Assembly: GCF_014697625.1 (NCBI RefSeq)
Contig: NZ_JACJSG010000001.1
Coordinates: 247,234-311,233 of the forward strand
Length of the DNA stretch: 64,000 nt
Direction: 5' to 3'
Origin: Anabaena azotica FACHB-119
GTDB lineage: Bacteria > Cyanobacteriota > Cyanobacteriia > Cyanobacteriales > Nostocaceae
Position numbers and translations under genes: made by a program. The notes beneath the pieces were generated by a model. The model was given only the letters and a program-made list of their open reading frames with translations. It had not been told where the DNA came from and searched no databases. Shown piece after piece: positions 1-8,948 of this stretch; position 1 is the stretch's first letter; every line of letters begins with the position of its first letter.

Positions 1-1
1 T

Positions 2-1840
2 GCTTTTAGTCCTGATGGGAAACTGTTGGCAACAGGAGAGGAAAATGGCAGGGTGATGCTGTGGAATGTTAATAGTGGTAAGGAGTTGCTAACCTTAATA
101 GGTCATAAAAGTTCGGTTAACTCAGTAGCCTGGAGTAGAGATGGTCTGACTTTGGCTAGTGGTAGTCGTGATAATACAGTGAAACTGTGGGATGTGCAGA
201 CTGGAGATTGTCGCCTGACTCTAGCTGGTCATAACGGTTCAGTTAACTCAGTAGCCTGGAGTGGGGATGGTTTGACTATTGCTACTGGGAGTCGTGATGG
301 GATAGTGAAACTGTGGGATGTGCAGACAGGGTATTGTCGTCTGACTCTGGCTGGTCATAATGGTTCAGTTAACTCAGTAGCTTGGAGTGGGGATGGTCTG
401 ACTATTGCTACTGGAAGTCGTGATGGGATAGTGAAACTGTGGGATGTGCAGACCAGGTATTGTCGCCTGACTCTGGCTGGTCATAATGATTGGGTTCACT
501 CAGTAGCCTGGAGTGGGGATGGTCTGACTATTGCTAGTGGTAGTGGTGATAAAACAGTAAAACTGTGGGATGTGCAGACAGGGGATTGTCTCCTGACTCT
601 GGCTGGTCATAATGATTGGGTTAGGTCACTAGCCTGGAGTAGGGATGGTCTGACTTTGGCTAGTGGTAGTTATGATCAGACAGTGAAACTGTGGGATGTG
701 CAGACAGGGTATTGTCGCCTGACTCTGGCTGATCATAACGGTTCAGTTAACTCAGTAGCCTGGAGTGGAGATGGTCTGACTGTGGCTAGTGGGAGTCGTG
801 ATGGGATAGTGAAACTGTGGGATGTGCAGACAGGGGATTGCCGCCTGACTCTGGCTGGTCATAACGGTTCGGTTAACTCAGTAGCCTGGAGTGAGGATGG
901 TCTGACTATTGCTAGTGGTAGTGCTGATAATATAGTGAAACTGTGGGATGTACAGACAGGGTATTGTCGCCTGACTCTAGCTGGTCATAATGATTGGGTT
1001 CATTCAGTAGCTTGGAGTGGGGATGGTCTGACTTTGGTTAGTGGTAGTTATGATCAGACAGTAAAACTGTGGGATGTGCAGACAGGGTATTATCGTCTGA
1101 CTTTGGCTGGTCATAATGATTGGGTTCAATCAGTAGCTTGGAGTGGAGATGGTCTGACTATTGCTACTGGGAGTCGTGATGGAACAGTGAAACTGTGGGA
1201 TGTGCAGACAGGGTATTGTCGCCTGACTCTGGCTGGTCATAACAATTCGGTTTGGTCAGTAGCCTGGAGTGGGGATGGTCTGACTCTAGCTAGTGGTAGT
1301 AGTGATGGAACAGTGAAACTGTGGGATGTGCAGACAGGGTATTGTCGCCTGACTCTGGCTGGTCATAACAATTCGGTTTGGTCAGTAGCTTGGAGTGGGG
1401 ATGGTCTGACTCTGGCTAGTGGGAGTCTTGATAATACAGTGAAACTGTGGGATGTGCTGACAGGGTATTGTTGCCTGACTCTGACTGGTCATAACGATTG
1501 GGTTAGGTCAGTAGCCTGGACTGGAGATGGTCTGACTCTGGCTAGTGGGAGTCTTGATAATACAGTGAAACTGTGGGATGTGCTGACTGGGGATTGTCGC
1601 CTGACTTTGACTGGTCATAAGGGTTCGGTTTGGTCAGTAGTCTGGAGTGGGGATGGTCTGACTTTGGCTAGTGGCAGTAGTGATAGTACAGTTAAGCTGT
1701 GGGATGTGCTGACTGGTGAATGTATTGCTACTTTCAGCCATCAGTTATATGCGGGGTTGAAGATTAAGGGGGTGAAGGGGTTAACCCAGGCGGAGATATT
1801 AAGTTTGAAGGCGTTGGGGGCTGTGGAACTAGGGGAGTAG
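2..1840 (+). CDS. WD40-repeat beta-propeller protein, C-terminal part
   Basis: The reading frame is open from base 2, so this is the 3' part of a longer gene whose start lies upstream of the window. It encodes thirteen consecutive ~42-residue WD40 repeats plus the first strand of a fourteenth. Each repeat has the pattern GH-x-V-x-SVAWS-x-DGLT-x-x-SGS-x-D-x-x-VKLWDV. WD40 repeats fold into beta-propellers that act as protein-binding scaffolds; thirteen to fourteen blades fit two seven-bladed propellers. In cyanobacteria such arrays usually follow NB-ARC, NACHT, TIR or kinase domains, but none is visible here, so the effector domain is unknown. The tail after the last blade (KGLTQAEILSLKALGA) resembles tails of other cyanobacterial repeat proteins. 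The repeats are unusually alike at both protein and DNA level, which suggests recent amplification or gene conversion. Confidence 0.93.
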   Translation, partial: AFSPDGKLLATGEENGRVMLWNVNSGKELLTLIGHKSSVNSVAWSRDGLTLASGSRDNTVKLWDVQTGDCRLTLAGHNGSVNSVAWSGDGLTIATGSRDGIVKLWDVQTGYCRLTLAGHNGSVNSVAWSGDGLTIATGSRDGIVKLWDVQTRYCRLTLAGHNDWVHSVAWSGDGLTIASGSGDKTVKLWDVQTGDCLLTLAGHNDWVRSLAWSRDGLTLASGSYDQTVKLWDVQTGYCRLTLADHNGSVNSVAWSGDGLTVASGSRDGIVKLWDVQTGDCRLTLAGHNGSVNSVAWSEDGLTIASGSADNIVKLWDVQTGYCRLTLAGHNDWVHSVAWSGDGLTLVSGSYDQTVKLWDVQTGYYRLTLAGHNDWVQSVAWSGDGLTIATGSRDGTVKLWDVQTGYCRLTLAGHNNSVWSVAWSGDGLTLASGSSDGTVKLWDVQTGYCRLTLAGHNNSVWSVAWSGDGLTLASGSLDNTVKLWDVLTGYCCLTLTGHNDWVRSVAWTGDGLTLASGSLDNTVKLWDVLTGDCRLTLTGHKGSVWSVVWSGDGLTLASGSSDSTVKLWDVLTGECIATFSHQLYAGLKIKGVKGLTQAEILSLKALGAVELGE

Positions 1841-1926
1841 TGGTCAAGTTTGTGATTTGGTTTTGTGAGGTGATGGGGGTTTTTGAGGTTGTGGGGAATT
1901 TTGCACTTTTGTGATAAGCGGGTGGT

Positions 1927-1943
1927 GGTGGGCAATGCCCACC
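1927..1943. repeat. Dispersed palindrome GGTGGGCAATGCCCACC
   Basis: A 17-base near-perfect palindrome followed by CTAC. The same core occurs at 52329-52345, 52803-52819 and 60965-60981, mostly next to GTAGGGT. It is a short dispersed repeat in intergenic DNA. Here it lies between the WD40 gene and xisH and could form a hairpin in the transcript. Confidence 0.7.
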
Positions 1944-2093
1944 CTACTATGTGTCACGCAAAGGCGCAGAGGCGCAAAGTTATTAAGAAAAAGTGGGTGA
2001 TTTTGGCGTTTTATATTTGGATTTAGTCAGGCGGTTGTGGGGGCGATCGCACCTGCTAAATTAAAGCTGTGTTATTCTATATCTCTTTGACTC

Positions 2094-2513
2094 ATGCCTG
2101 CCAAGGATATCTATCATGCTACAGTCATCCAAGCACTAATAGCAGATGGTTGGACAATTACAGATGACCCTTTTTATATCGCCTATGGTGGTAGAGAACT
2201 TTACATTGATATTGGGGCTGAGAAAGTTACTATTGCTGCTGAAAGAGGTCATGAAAAAATAGCTGTGGAAATCAAAAGTTTTTTGAAACCTTCTCCCGTA
2301 AGTGACCTGCAAGAAGCTGTGGGACAGTATGAAATTTACCGGACTGTGCTGAAAGAATTAGAACCACAACGGCAAATTTATTTAGCAGTTCCCAAGCGTG
2401 TTTACGAAGGAATATTTTCTGAACGCTTTGGTCAGTTAATTATCAGTAGCATAGGAATAAATATAATTGTCTTTGACGAACAACTTCAGAGGATTATCAG
2501 ATGGATAAATTAA
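2094..2513 (+). CDS. xisH: XisH family protein (fdxN-element excision controlling factor family)
   Basis: 139 aa, the usual length for XisH. The N-terminus (MPAKDIYHATV, then ALIADGWTITDDP) and the central block (YIDIGAEKVTIAAERG followed by AVEIKSFL) match the family as I know it. The D...E-x-K arrangement resembles a PD-(D/E)XK nuclease fold, which is inference. In Anabaena PCC 7120, XisH and XisI are needed together with the recombinase XisF for excision of the fdxN element, but XisHI pairs are also common where no such element exists. No XisF-type recombinase is in this window. The stop overlaps the xisI start by 13 bp, so the two genes are almost certainly co-expressed. Confidence 0.93.
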   Translation: MPAKDIYHATVIQALIADGWTITDDPFYIAYGGRELYIDIGAEKVTIAAERGHEKIAVEIKSFLKPSPVSDLQEAVGQYEIYRTVLKELEPQRQIYLAVPKRVYEGIFSERFGQLIISSIGINIIVFDEQLQRIIRWIN

Positions 2514-2836
2514 CTCGCTATCGGGAAATTATTCGTCAGTTGATATTTACATACGCTACTCATAAACCTGCTAACGGGCAAATCGAAACAGAAGCGGTGA
2601 TTGACTCAGAACGCGACCATTACGAGGTTGTACACGTCGGTTGGGATGGGGTGCGTCGGGTACATGGTTCGGTGGTGCATATAGATATTATTAATAATAA
2701 GGTCTGGATTCAATATGATGGTACTTCTGAGCCTGTAGCGGAGGCGTTGCTGGAAGCTGGTGTTCCACATGAAGATATAGTATTAGGTTTCCATCCTATA
2801 GAACTGCGTCAATATACGGATTTTGCTGTATCTTAA
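2501..2836 (+). CDS. xisI: XisI family protein
   Basis: 111 aa, full length for XisI. It begins MDKLTRYREIIRQLI and carries the family blocks HYEVVHVGWDG and HIDIINNKVWIQYDGTSEP, ending with GVPHEDIVLGFHP near the C-terminus. Its ATG lies inside the last codons of xisH (13 bp overlap), suggesting translational coupling and a paired complex. In Anabaena XisI acts with XisH as a control factor for excision of the fdxN DNA element in heterocysts; the biochemical role of free-standing pairs such as this is not established. A toxin-antitoxin-like role is possible but not shown by the sequence. Confidence 0.93.
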   Translation: MDKLTRYREIIRQLIFTYATHKPANGQIETEAVIDSERDHYEVVHVGWDGVRRVHGSVVHIDIINNKVWIQYDGTSEPVAEALLEAGVPHEDIVLGFHPIELRQYTDFAVS

Positions 2837-2952
2837 AGTCTAGAAATTGAACTCACTTTATATTGTTTAAAAAAAACTAAAAATCTCAGGGTAGATTAAG
2901 AAACAAGATAGATTGGATACGGTTATTGATAAATCACATTTGAGTAGTTTTG

Positions 2953-3864
2953 ATGAGTAGTGCAAAAGCACGTTCCTATGCTTATCTGTCCATCGCCGCA
3001 GCAGTTGTAACTATTGGTTTAAAGCTGGGGGCTTACCTACTCACGGGGTCGGTAGGGTTGCTGTCTGATGCTATTGAATCATTTGTCAATCTTGTGGCGG
3101 CGCTTGTGGCGCTGTGGGCGTTAACTTATGCTGCTAAACCAGCCGATGCAGAACATACTTTCGGCCATACTAAAGCAGAGTATTTTTCTAGCGGGGCGGA
3201 AGGGGCTTTAATTGTGGTGGCGGCTGTGAGTATTGCAATGGAAGCTTGGGAACGGTTGCAGCATCCAGAACCACTCACTCAACTGGGTTTAGGTCTGATG
3301 TTGTCATTATTGGCGACAGCAGTTAATGGGGGGGTGGCTTTTGTGCTACTCAAAGCGGGAAGACGCTTACGTTCTATTACTTTACGGGCAGATGCTCACC
3401 ATCTATTAACTGATGTCTGGACTTCTGGTGGTGTGATAGTGGGGATTTTTTTGGTGAAAGTAACGGGTTGGTTGGTGCTTGACCCTGTTATTGCTTTTTT
3501 GGTGGCGGTGAATATTGTTTGGACGGGGTTTAAGTTATTGAAGGAAACTTTTTTTGGTTTACTTGATACTACTTTACCACATGAAGAAATGGAGTTAATC
3601 AGGCGGATACTGGATGATTACGCTGACCAAGGGATTCAGTTTCATGCTATGCGGACTCGGATGGCGGGAACAAGACGTTTTATTTCGTTTCATGTTCTAG
3701 TCCCAGGTGCTTGGACGGTGCGACAAGGGCATGATTTATGTGAAACTATTGAGTTGAGAATCATTGAAGCCTTGCCTGGGAGCAATGTTATTACTCATCT
3801 TGAACCTTTAGAAGACCCAGCATCTTGGGATGATTTGGAACTAGAGCGTAGTCATAATCGGTAG
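2953..3864 (+). CDS. Cation diffusion facilitator (CDF) family metal transporter
   Basis: 303 aa from the ATG at 2953 (a TTG lies one codon upstream). The N-terminal ~200 residues hold about six hydrophobic segments. The C-terminal ~90 residues form the soluble dimerisation domain (from FFGLLDTTLPHEE to ITHLEPLED). TM5 has the expected metal-site motif HHLLTD (H-x3-D). In TM2 the usual H/D-x3-D is replaced by SDAIESFVN, with E and N at the ligand positions. That variant is found in a subset of CDF proteins and makes the metal (Zn, Fe, Mn, Co) unpredictable. Predicted role: proton-coupled export of divalent metal across the plasma membrane. It stands alone, followed by a convergent gene. Confidence 0.9.
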   Translation: MSSAKARSYAYLSIAAAVVTIGLKLGAYLLTGSVGLLSDAIESFVNLVAALVALWALTYAAKPADAEHTFGHTKAEYFSSGAEGALIVVAAVSIAMEAWERLQHPEPLTQLGLGLMLSLLATAVNGGVAFVLLKAGRRLRSITLRADAHHLLTDVWTSGGVIVGIFLVKVTGWLVLDPVIAFLVAVNIVWTGFKLLKETFFGLLDTTLPHEEMELIRRILDDYADQGIQFHAMRTRMAGTRRFISFHVLVPGAWTVRQGHDLCETIELRIIEALPGSNVITHLEPLEDPASWDDLELERSHNR

Positions 3865-3909
3865 GATGGAGGACTGGGAAGGAAAGATTTTTGGTTGGAT
3901 ACTGTGGTT

Positions 3910-5526
3910 TTATTTGTGAAAGAGTTTGAGAATTTGCTTTGCCGCATTCACCCCTGAGAGTGCAGCACCTTCCATAAAGCCTTGCCATTCATAAAATGAA
4001 TTAGTATGTTCTCCTGCAAAGTAAATATTATCTATAGATTTGCCTTCATTCCCAGCTATTGTTGTAAAGTACCCTGGTTGGTTGCAGGTATAGCTGCCTT
4101 TTGTTAGTCCATTTAATGACCAGTTCTCTAAATAAGCTAAATATTCGCTATTTTTGACTTTTGTCGCCGCGATGTCTGCACCAGGAAAGATAAATTTCAG
4201 ATCATTAATAAACTTAGCTGTTTCCCTTTGAAGATTTTTTGGGTCAAGTCCTGCACCCAAATTTCCACCTGTGTAATTTGTCAATACTGCTCGGTTATAT
4301 GTGGCTTTGCTGGGGTTAGTTTCCCAAGTACCTTGAATATTGGAGAGTTTAGCATAAGCAGTACCCTTACTATTCAGGGTAGTCCAAGGACGACCATTAA
4401 AACCTACCATCAGTTTGGAGTTAGTTCCATAAACTAAATTATTGATAGCATCTAGTTTCCATTGTGGTAGTTGCAGCCCTTTTACATCGACTTCTCGCAG
4501 AGTTGAGAAAGGCAGGCAAAATACAACAGCATCAAACTTAGCAATCAAACCATTGTTAAATATTAATTCAATTCGGCCTGCACTATCTTTTCTAGCAGCA
4601 ATGAGCTTTCTTCCATACTGAATCTGCCCTGTTAAACGATTTTTCAGCCCTTCGACAATCTGTTGATTTCCACCAATTACATGATATCGTTCATCACTGA
4701 ATACACCAAAAGGGCGAAAATTTGAACGTCTATCTGCATGAGCAAATAGCAGAAAACTCAAACAACTTTGTTGGTCAATTTCTCGACCATACTCACTAAT
4801 ATATGCAGCTTTGATGATATTTTTCAGCAATGTCCCAGCCCCACGACTATCAAGATATTCTTGGAGGTTAATCCAGTCTAATTGCTGCTCTGTTACAGTG
4901 AAGTTATCGGCAGTAGGTTGTTTAATGGTACGTAAATCAGCCTGTATGGCGCTGACAAAATCTCGATATTCCTCTACCACTGCTGATTCAGGATAACGTT
5001 GACCATTGAAGTAATAAGATACTTCTCCAGGTTCTTTGGATAGGTCTTCTAACTCTAAGTTAAATTCCTTTGCATATCCCAGCATCGTTTTATGGAGACT
5101 GTCTATAAATTCTCCGCCTCTTTCGGCTACTTGTCCAGGGAAGATATGACTAAGTGAGTAGCAGCGTCCTCCTGCGCGATCGCTAGCTTCATATATAGTA
5201 GCTCTAATTCCTCGACGTTGGAGTTCGTAACCACAAGCGAGTCCTGCTAAACCAGCCCCGACAATAGCTATCTTTGCATCTATCAAAGAAGGTGCTGCAA
5301 AGGTGCGATGCAAGTAACCAGACCCTACACCAATTGTTCCACCCGCTATTGTTAATTTACCTAAATCAGTCAGAAATTTTCGACGCTTAGTCTTACGCAA
5401 TGATATCGATTCTTCCAGTTGATGAATAAGTTCAAATCCTTCGCTCGTAGAAACATGATGTTTTTGGCAATAGCGAACAATTCCCACTGTGCGGACTAAT
5501 CTTTGAAATATAGGTGAATGACTCAT
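3910..5526 (-). CDS. Flavin amine oxidase family protein with Tat-type signal
   Basis: 538 aa. After ~45 residues comes a twin-arginine signal (TKRRKFL plus a glycine-rich hydrophobic stretch), so the protein is probably exported folded with FAD bound. The Rossmann FAD motif follows (IAIVGAGLAGLACGYEL, then GGR in YEASDRAGGR). The C-terminal FAD-binding block NIYFAGEHTNSFYEWQGFMEGA is typical of monoamine/L-amino-acid oxidases. Predicted reaction: oxidative deamination of an amine or amino acid to imine plus H2O2; the substrate is not predictable. The N-terminal pre-signal extension is unusual for a Tat substrate, and a later start is possible. The gene is monocistronic, convergent with the CDF gene, with a long AT-rich upstream region. 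Confidence 0.88.
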   Translation of the reverse strand: MSHSPIFQRLVRTVGIVRYCQKHHVSTSEGFELIHQLEESISLRKTKRRKFLTDLGKLTIAGGTIGVGSGYLHRTFAAPSLIDAKIAIVGAGLAGLACGYELQRRGIRATIYEASDRAGGRCYSLSHIFPGQVAERGGEFIDSLHKTMLGYAKEFNLELEDLSKEPGEVSYYFNGQRYPESAVVEEYRDFVSAIQADLRTIKQPTADNFTVTEQQLDWINLQEYLDSRGAGTLLKNIIKAAYISEYGREIDQQSCLSFLLFAHADRRSNFRPFGVFSDERYHVIGGNQQIVEGLKNRLTGQIQYGRKLIAARKDSAGRIELIFNNGLIAKFDAVVFCLPFSTLREVDVKGLQLPQWKLDAINNLVYGTNSKLMVGFNGRPWTTLNSKGTAYAKLSNIQGTWETNPSKATYNRAVLTNYTGGNLGAGLDPKNLQRETAKFINDLKFIFPGADIAATKVKNSEYLAYLENWSLNGLTKGSYTCNQPGYFTTIAGNEGKSIDNIYFAGEHTNSFYEWQGFMEGAALSGVNAAKQILKLFHK

Positions 5527-6075
5527 TATCTATTAAATCTTTATACTGCGCGTTTACATGGATTTACTTATTTATCATTTATGATTAGATATTTTCCTCG
5601 AATTTTCTTTAAAGAAATAGTTTTTATTAGATAAACTTTTGATGTGTTTTTTGAAGATTTAATGAGGTTTAATTCTTTAATTAATTTATGTACTTAAATT
5701 TTGTTTTTAGAAATAAAATGTGGTTAAATATAATATTTTTCCTAAAGAGAAGCGTCAGTGATAGCAGGAGAAAGGCAAGGAAAGCTGCTTCCTATAAGGA
5801 TTTTCTAATTCATCAATGTTTTAATACCAATCCCAACAAGATTGGCAACACATGGATGATCTACAGGGACGCAAAGATGTGCGCCCCTGTAGGCGATCGC
5901 CTAATTTTTCACCTTTACAAAGAAACTGTAAAGATGCACTTTATTCTTCATTGAATAGAGAAATTAATATACTGATTTCTACATCATTTATTTGCCGAAA
6001 CTTTATCGAAAATTTGTATTAGGCAACTTTTATGAAAATATTTGCAGTTTGTCACCCTCACCTATTACCTATTCC
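5527..6075. other. Intergenic region with a hairpin repeat
   Basis: About 550 bp of mostly AT-rich DNA upstream of the amine oxidase gene and downstream of the DUF2252 gene. At about 5867-5900 is a short inverted repeat (ACAGGGACGCAAAG then TGTGCGCCCCTGTAGG) followed by a HIP1 octamer. Related GGGGCG-type repeats lie near 7663 and 44217. I see no convincing coding sequence. Confidence 0.5.
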
Positions 6076-7449
6076 CTAATATAGTGGCACACCTTGTTTA
6101 TACGCATTGACAAAACTGCCATAGTCATGCTCAACTTGAGTGGCATAATCTAAGGCGAAGTTGACTATCTCATTTTTAAATGCAGATTTGTTACCGCTTG
6201 TAATATCGGTTACTTCTTTATCTACACTAGAAGGAACGATCGCCTCATTGTAATCTTTGTCTGAGATAGCATGGTTTTTAGCTACGACTTTACCTGCATA
6301 TCCCATTGCATCCAGGAATTTTGTTTTGCTTGTGAGCTTTGGATAATCAAAGTCTACTTGGTAAGGTGATTTTTCATGAAGCAAGAAGAAAAGATTGTTG
6401 ATTTTGGTGTAGCCTACTAAAGGGTCAGTATTGGATAGCATCGCCTTTGTGGCTATTGTCACTCTTGCACCTTGATTGTTATCGTAGAAAGAACTGGGTA
6501 ACAAACCGGGAGATGCGATCGCCACAGCACTGTCTATTTCTTGCTTCATTTCTAAAATGCGATCGTCATCGTTTGCAGAAGTAGGGCCTTCAATTAGGAG
6601 ATAATAGCGATACTTGCCGAGATTACCAGTCCCTGAACCTAGTTTTTGATGAATATCTTTGAGATTGTAGTAACTATTGCTGTAGCGCTTACTGCTGGGA
6701 ATTGAAGCTATATAATCATTCATAGCAGCAGTAATATTGGAATAGTCACTGCTAGATATGGCTTTAAGTTCAGAGGTTGTTTGGAAGGTGCGATTGCCAC
6801 TGTTACCAACAGAAGTATACTGATTTAATAAACTGGAACGAGTTTTACTAGCAGCTTTTTGAATTAAATCATTAACGATACCGTTTGTATTACCAGATTC
6901 TAAACGATAAGATAATTCATCATTAGTTCCCTTGAAATCGCTCATTTTGTTGAGGTAAGTATCGAGAAAATTCCGCACAACATCTTGAGCATCATTTGCG
7001 CTAATACCATTTTCTTTAGCTGCTAAAAGAATTGAAACTGCCATTCGGCGCAAGTCCCAAATGTAGGGGCCGAGATAGCCTTCATCAAAGTCGGTGGTAT
7101 CAAATACATTGTTACCCTGACTATCTCTCATTCCCCCAAGATTCTGTATGTGCATATCACCTTCTAACCAAATAGCTGAGGTTGCAGAATTGACAAATGC
7201 TGAAGTTGGTAAGGTTTGCATATCATCGTAAAAGATATGTGCAGTCCCCCGATAAAAAGCAAAAGGGTTAGCTGTCATCTTTTGCATTTTTGTGGCGAGT
7301 TCTTGAGGTAATTGAGCAGCAAATTGATGATTATATTGATAGATTTGATTTTCTACCCAACTTGGACGAGGTGTCGCCGCTTGAGCGGGAGATACGAAAC
7401 CTAGAATTACAATTGCTAAGGTAATGATTACAGGTATTAGTTGGAGCAT
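6076..7449 (-). CDS. DUF2252 family protein, secreted
   Basis: 457 aa. The first ~24 residues form a classical signal peptide ending SPAQAA. The region from MTANPFAFYRG through IWLEGDMHIQNLGG, VFDTTDFDEGYLGPYIWDL and KDIHQKLGSGTGNLGKYRYYLLIEG matches DUF2252, a family related to aminoglycoside-phosphotransferase/kinase-like folds. GDMHIQN and DFDEG resemble the catalytic-loop and metal-binding segments of that fold. An exported kinase-like protein has no obvious ATP supply, so activity is uncertain. No operon partner: neighbours are separated by long repeat-rich spacers. Confidence 0.85.
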   Translation of the reverse strand: MLQLIPVIITLAIVILGFVSPAQAATPRPSWVENQIYQYNHQFAAQLPQELATKMQKMTANPFAFYRGTAHIFYDDMQTLPTSAFVNSATSAIWLEGDMHIQNLGGMRDSQGNNVFDTTDFDEGYLGPYIWDLRRMAVSILLAAKENGISANDAQDVVRNFLDTYLNKMSDFKGTNDELSYRLESGNTNGIVNDLIQKAASKTRSSLLNQYTSVGNSGNRTFQTTSELKAISSSDYSNITAAMNDYIASIPSSKRYSNSYYNLKDIHQKLGSGTGNLGKYRYYLLIEGPTSANDDDRILEMKQEIDSAVAIASPGLLPSSFYDNNQGARVTIATKAMLSNTDPLVGYTKINNLFFLLHEKSPYQVDFDYPKLTSKTKFLDAMGYAGKVVAKNHAISDKDYNEAIVPSSVDKEVTDITSGNKSAFKNEIVNFALDYATQVEHDYGSFVNAYKQGVPLY

Positions 7450-7683
7450 AAAGAGTTATTAGTGAACAATTAAGGGTATATAAGATTCATACTTGATTTT
7501 TAAAGAATACGTATATACGTAGATTGTTTCAGAAATCAAATAGTATCCTTATAATTACCAAAATATATGTATTTTTCTTAGGGAATCAATTTATTTTTGT
7601 AAAATTTTTCAGGGTTAATTATACCCATTCAAAAAATATTTGCAACAAATCGATTATCTGTAGGGGCGCACAGCTGTGCATAG

Positions 7684-7839
7684 GTGTCAACTTAAGCCCA
7701 GGCGAATGTAATTCGCGGCTATACAAGCAAAGTCCGCCTGCGCGGACTTAACGAGAAATTAGGGTTTTTCAACCTGCGTAGGCAGGTTTTGTTTGTGTAG
7801 ATGCGGTTTCTAACCGCCCATTTCACGTTAAGTTGACAC
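7684..7839. mobile_element. 156 bp inverted-repeat element (TIR GTGTCAACTTAA)
   Basis: The ends GTGTCAACTTAA and TTAAGTTGACAC are perfect inverted repeats. The interior holds several small palindromes (GAATGTAATTCGCGG, GTCCGCCTGCGCGGAC, AACCTGCGTAGGCAGGTT, GCGGTTTCTAACCGC), a composition typical of dispersed cyanobacterial repeats. It sits inside an outer repeat whose halves are TAGGGGCGCACAGCTGTGCA (7663-7682) and ATCTGTGCGCCCCTAC (about 7847-7862). It encodes nothing and would need a transposase in trans. Confidence 0.65.
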
Positions 7840-7910
7840 TAATGACATCTGTGCGCCCCTACCTATTTCTACCTATATATCTGTCGCTTTATTACTTACG
7901 TATGAAAACC

Positions 7911-8034
7911 AGGACTTACGCAACTGGCAAATGGGGTAGGGTGCGTCACTTGTGGAAAATACTTAAATGTGTACGAAATTATGGGGGCTGACGCACCCTA
8001 CAGTTAGTTTGATGATGACACTTGCGTAAGTCCT
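7911..8034. mobile_element. MITE-like element, family A, copy 1
   Basis: 124 bp bounded by AGGACTTACGCAACTGGCA and the imperfect reverse complement TGACACTTGCGTAAGTCCT. The whole element is a long imperfect palindrome with GTAGGGTGCGTCA on one arm and TGACGCACCCTAC on the other. Five more full copies lie at 10193, 17762, 26029, 48294 and 51941. No coding capacity. Confidence 0.85.
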
Positions 8035-8137
8035 AAAAACGAAAAATCAAGGGTTTGCACAAAGGTATAGAAATGTAACGATTCAAAACTTTTACAATTC
8101 TACACAAATAACTATGGATTAATAAGCAATGACAAAT

Positions 8138-8815
8138 TCAAACTAAACCGGAACGTAAGGCGACAACGGCGGCTTGTACGCGATCGTCAACTGCTAATTT
8201 ATTCATAATCCCCCGGACGTGGGTTTTAACTGTATTGGGACTGAGATATAATTTCTCGGCTATTTCTGGGTTACTCAATCCTTCTACCATGAGTTTTAAT
8301 ACTTCTAACTCGCGTGCGGATAAATTCGCGCTGTTTCCCTTGGGTGAGGGGGGTTTGAGATTTTCAATCACTTGACGCGCAATTTGCGGATCGAGGTAAG
8401 TTGCACCATCAACGGCGGAGGCGATCGCATTTAACAATCGCTCTACACTTGCACCTTTGATACAATAGGCATCAGCACCACTAGAAAGTGCCGCAATGAT
8501 TTCTGTCTCTGTTTTGTGTGATGTCAACATCACCACATGAGTTTCTGGTAATGCAGCTTTGATTTGCTGTGTCGCTGCAATACCATCAAGTCTTGGTAAG
8601 CCAATATCCATCACCACCAAATCTGGTTTAAGTTTCAGTGCTGCTTGCACACCCAAGTAGCCGTCTTCTGCTTGTCCGACAATTTCTATTTGCGGATGCG
8701 CCATCAACGACTGTTCTAACCCCAGTTGCATCATTGGATCATCTTCTACAATCAACACTCGCAACTGGGAAGCATTATTAGGTAAATTTAAACGATAGCC
8801 AGTATTTAGTGACAT
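8138..8815 (-). CDS. NarL/FixJ-type two-component response regulator
   Basis: 225 aa. Receiver domain at about residues 17-135: acidic pocket in VLIVEDDPMM, phospho-acceptor Asp in LVVMDIGLPRLDG, conserved Thr/Ser in VVMLTSHK, and Lys in AYCIKGAS. A LuxR-type helix-turn-helix follows at about residues 160-220 (LSARELEVLKLMVEGLSNPEIAEKL, then NTVKTHVRGIMNKL). Phosphorylation should promote dimerisation and DNA binding as a transcription regulator. No histidine kinase is adjacent, so the partner is unknown. Era follows on the same strand upstream, but with a ~130 bp repeat-filled gap, so co-transcription is not evident. Confidence 0.93.
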   Translation of the reverse strand: MSLNTGYRLNLPNNASQLRVLIVEDDPMMQLGLEQSLMAHPQIEIVGQAEDGYLGVQAALKLKPDLVVMDIGLPRLDGIAATQQIKAALPETHVVMLTSHKTETEIIAALSSGADAYCIKGASVERLLNAIASAVDGATYLDPQIARQVIENLKPPSPKGNSANLSARELEVLKLMVEGLSNPEIAEKLYLSPNTVKTHVRGIMNKLAVDDRVQAAVVALRSGLV

Positions 8816-8822
8816 TTATTTA

Positions 8823-8945
<123 letters not shown>

Positions 8946-8948
8946 TTT

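Larger units (their letters stand above)
7450..8137. other. Repeat-filled intergenic region
   Basis: A 688 bp gap without a supported gene. From left to right it contains AT-rich sequence upstream of the DUF2252 gene, a GGGGCGCAC-type repeat interrupted by an inverted-repeat element (7684-7839), and a ~124 bp MITE-like element (7911-8034). Confidence 0.75.

Noticed and set aside
2094..2836. XisH/XisI as evidence of an fdxN excision element in the window
   Set aside because: No XisF-type recombinase, no nif genes and no element borders are visible; XisHI pairs are common without an element.
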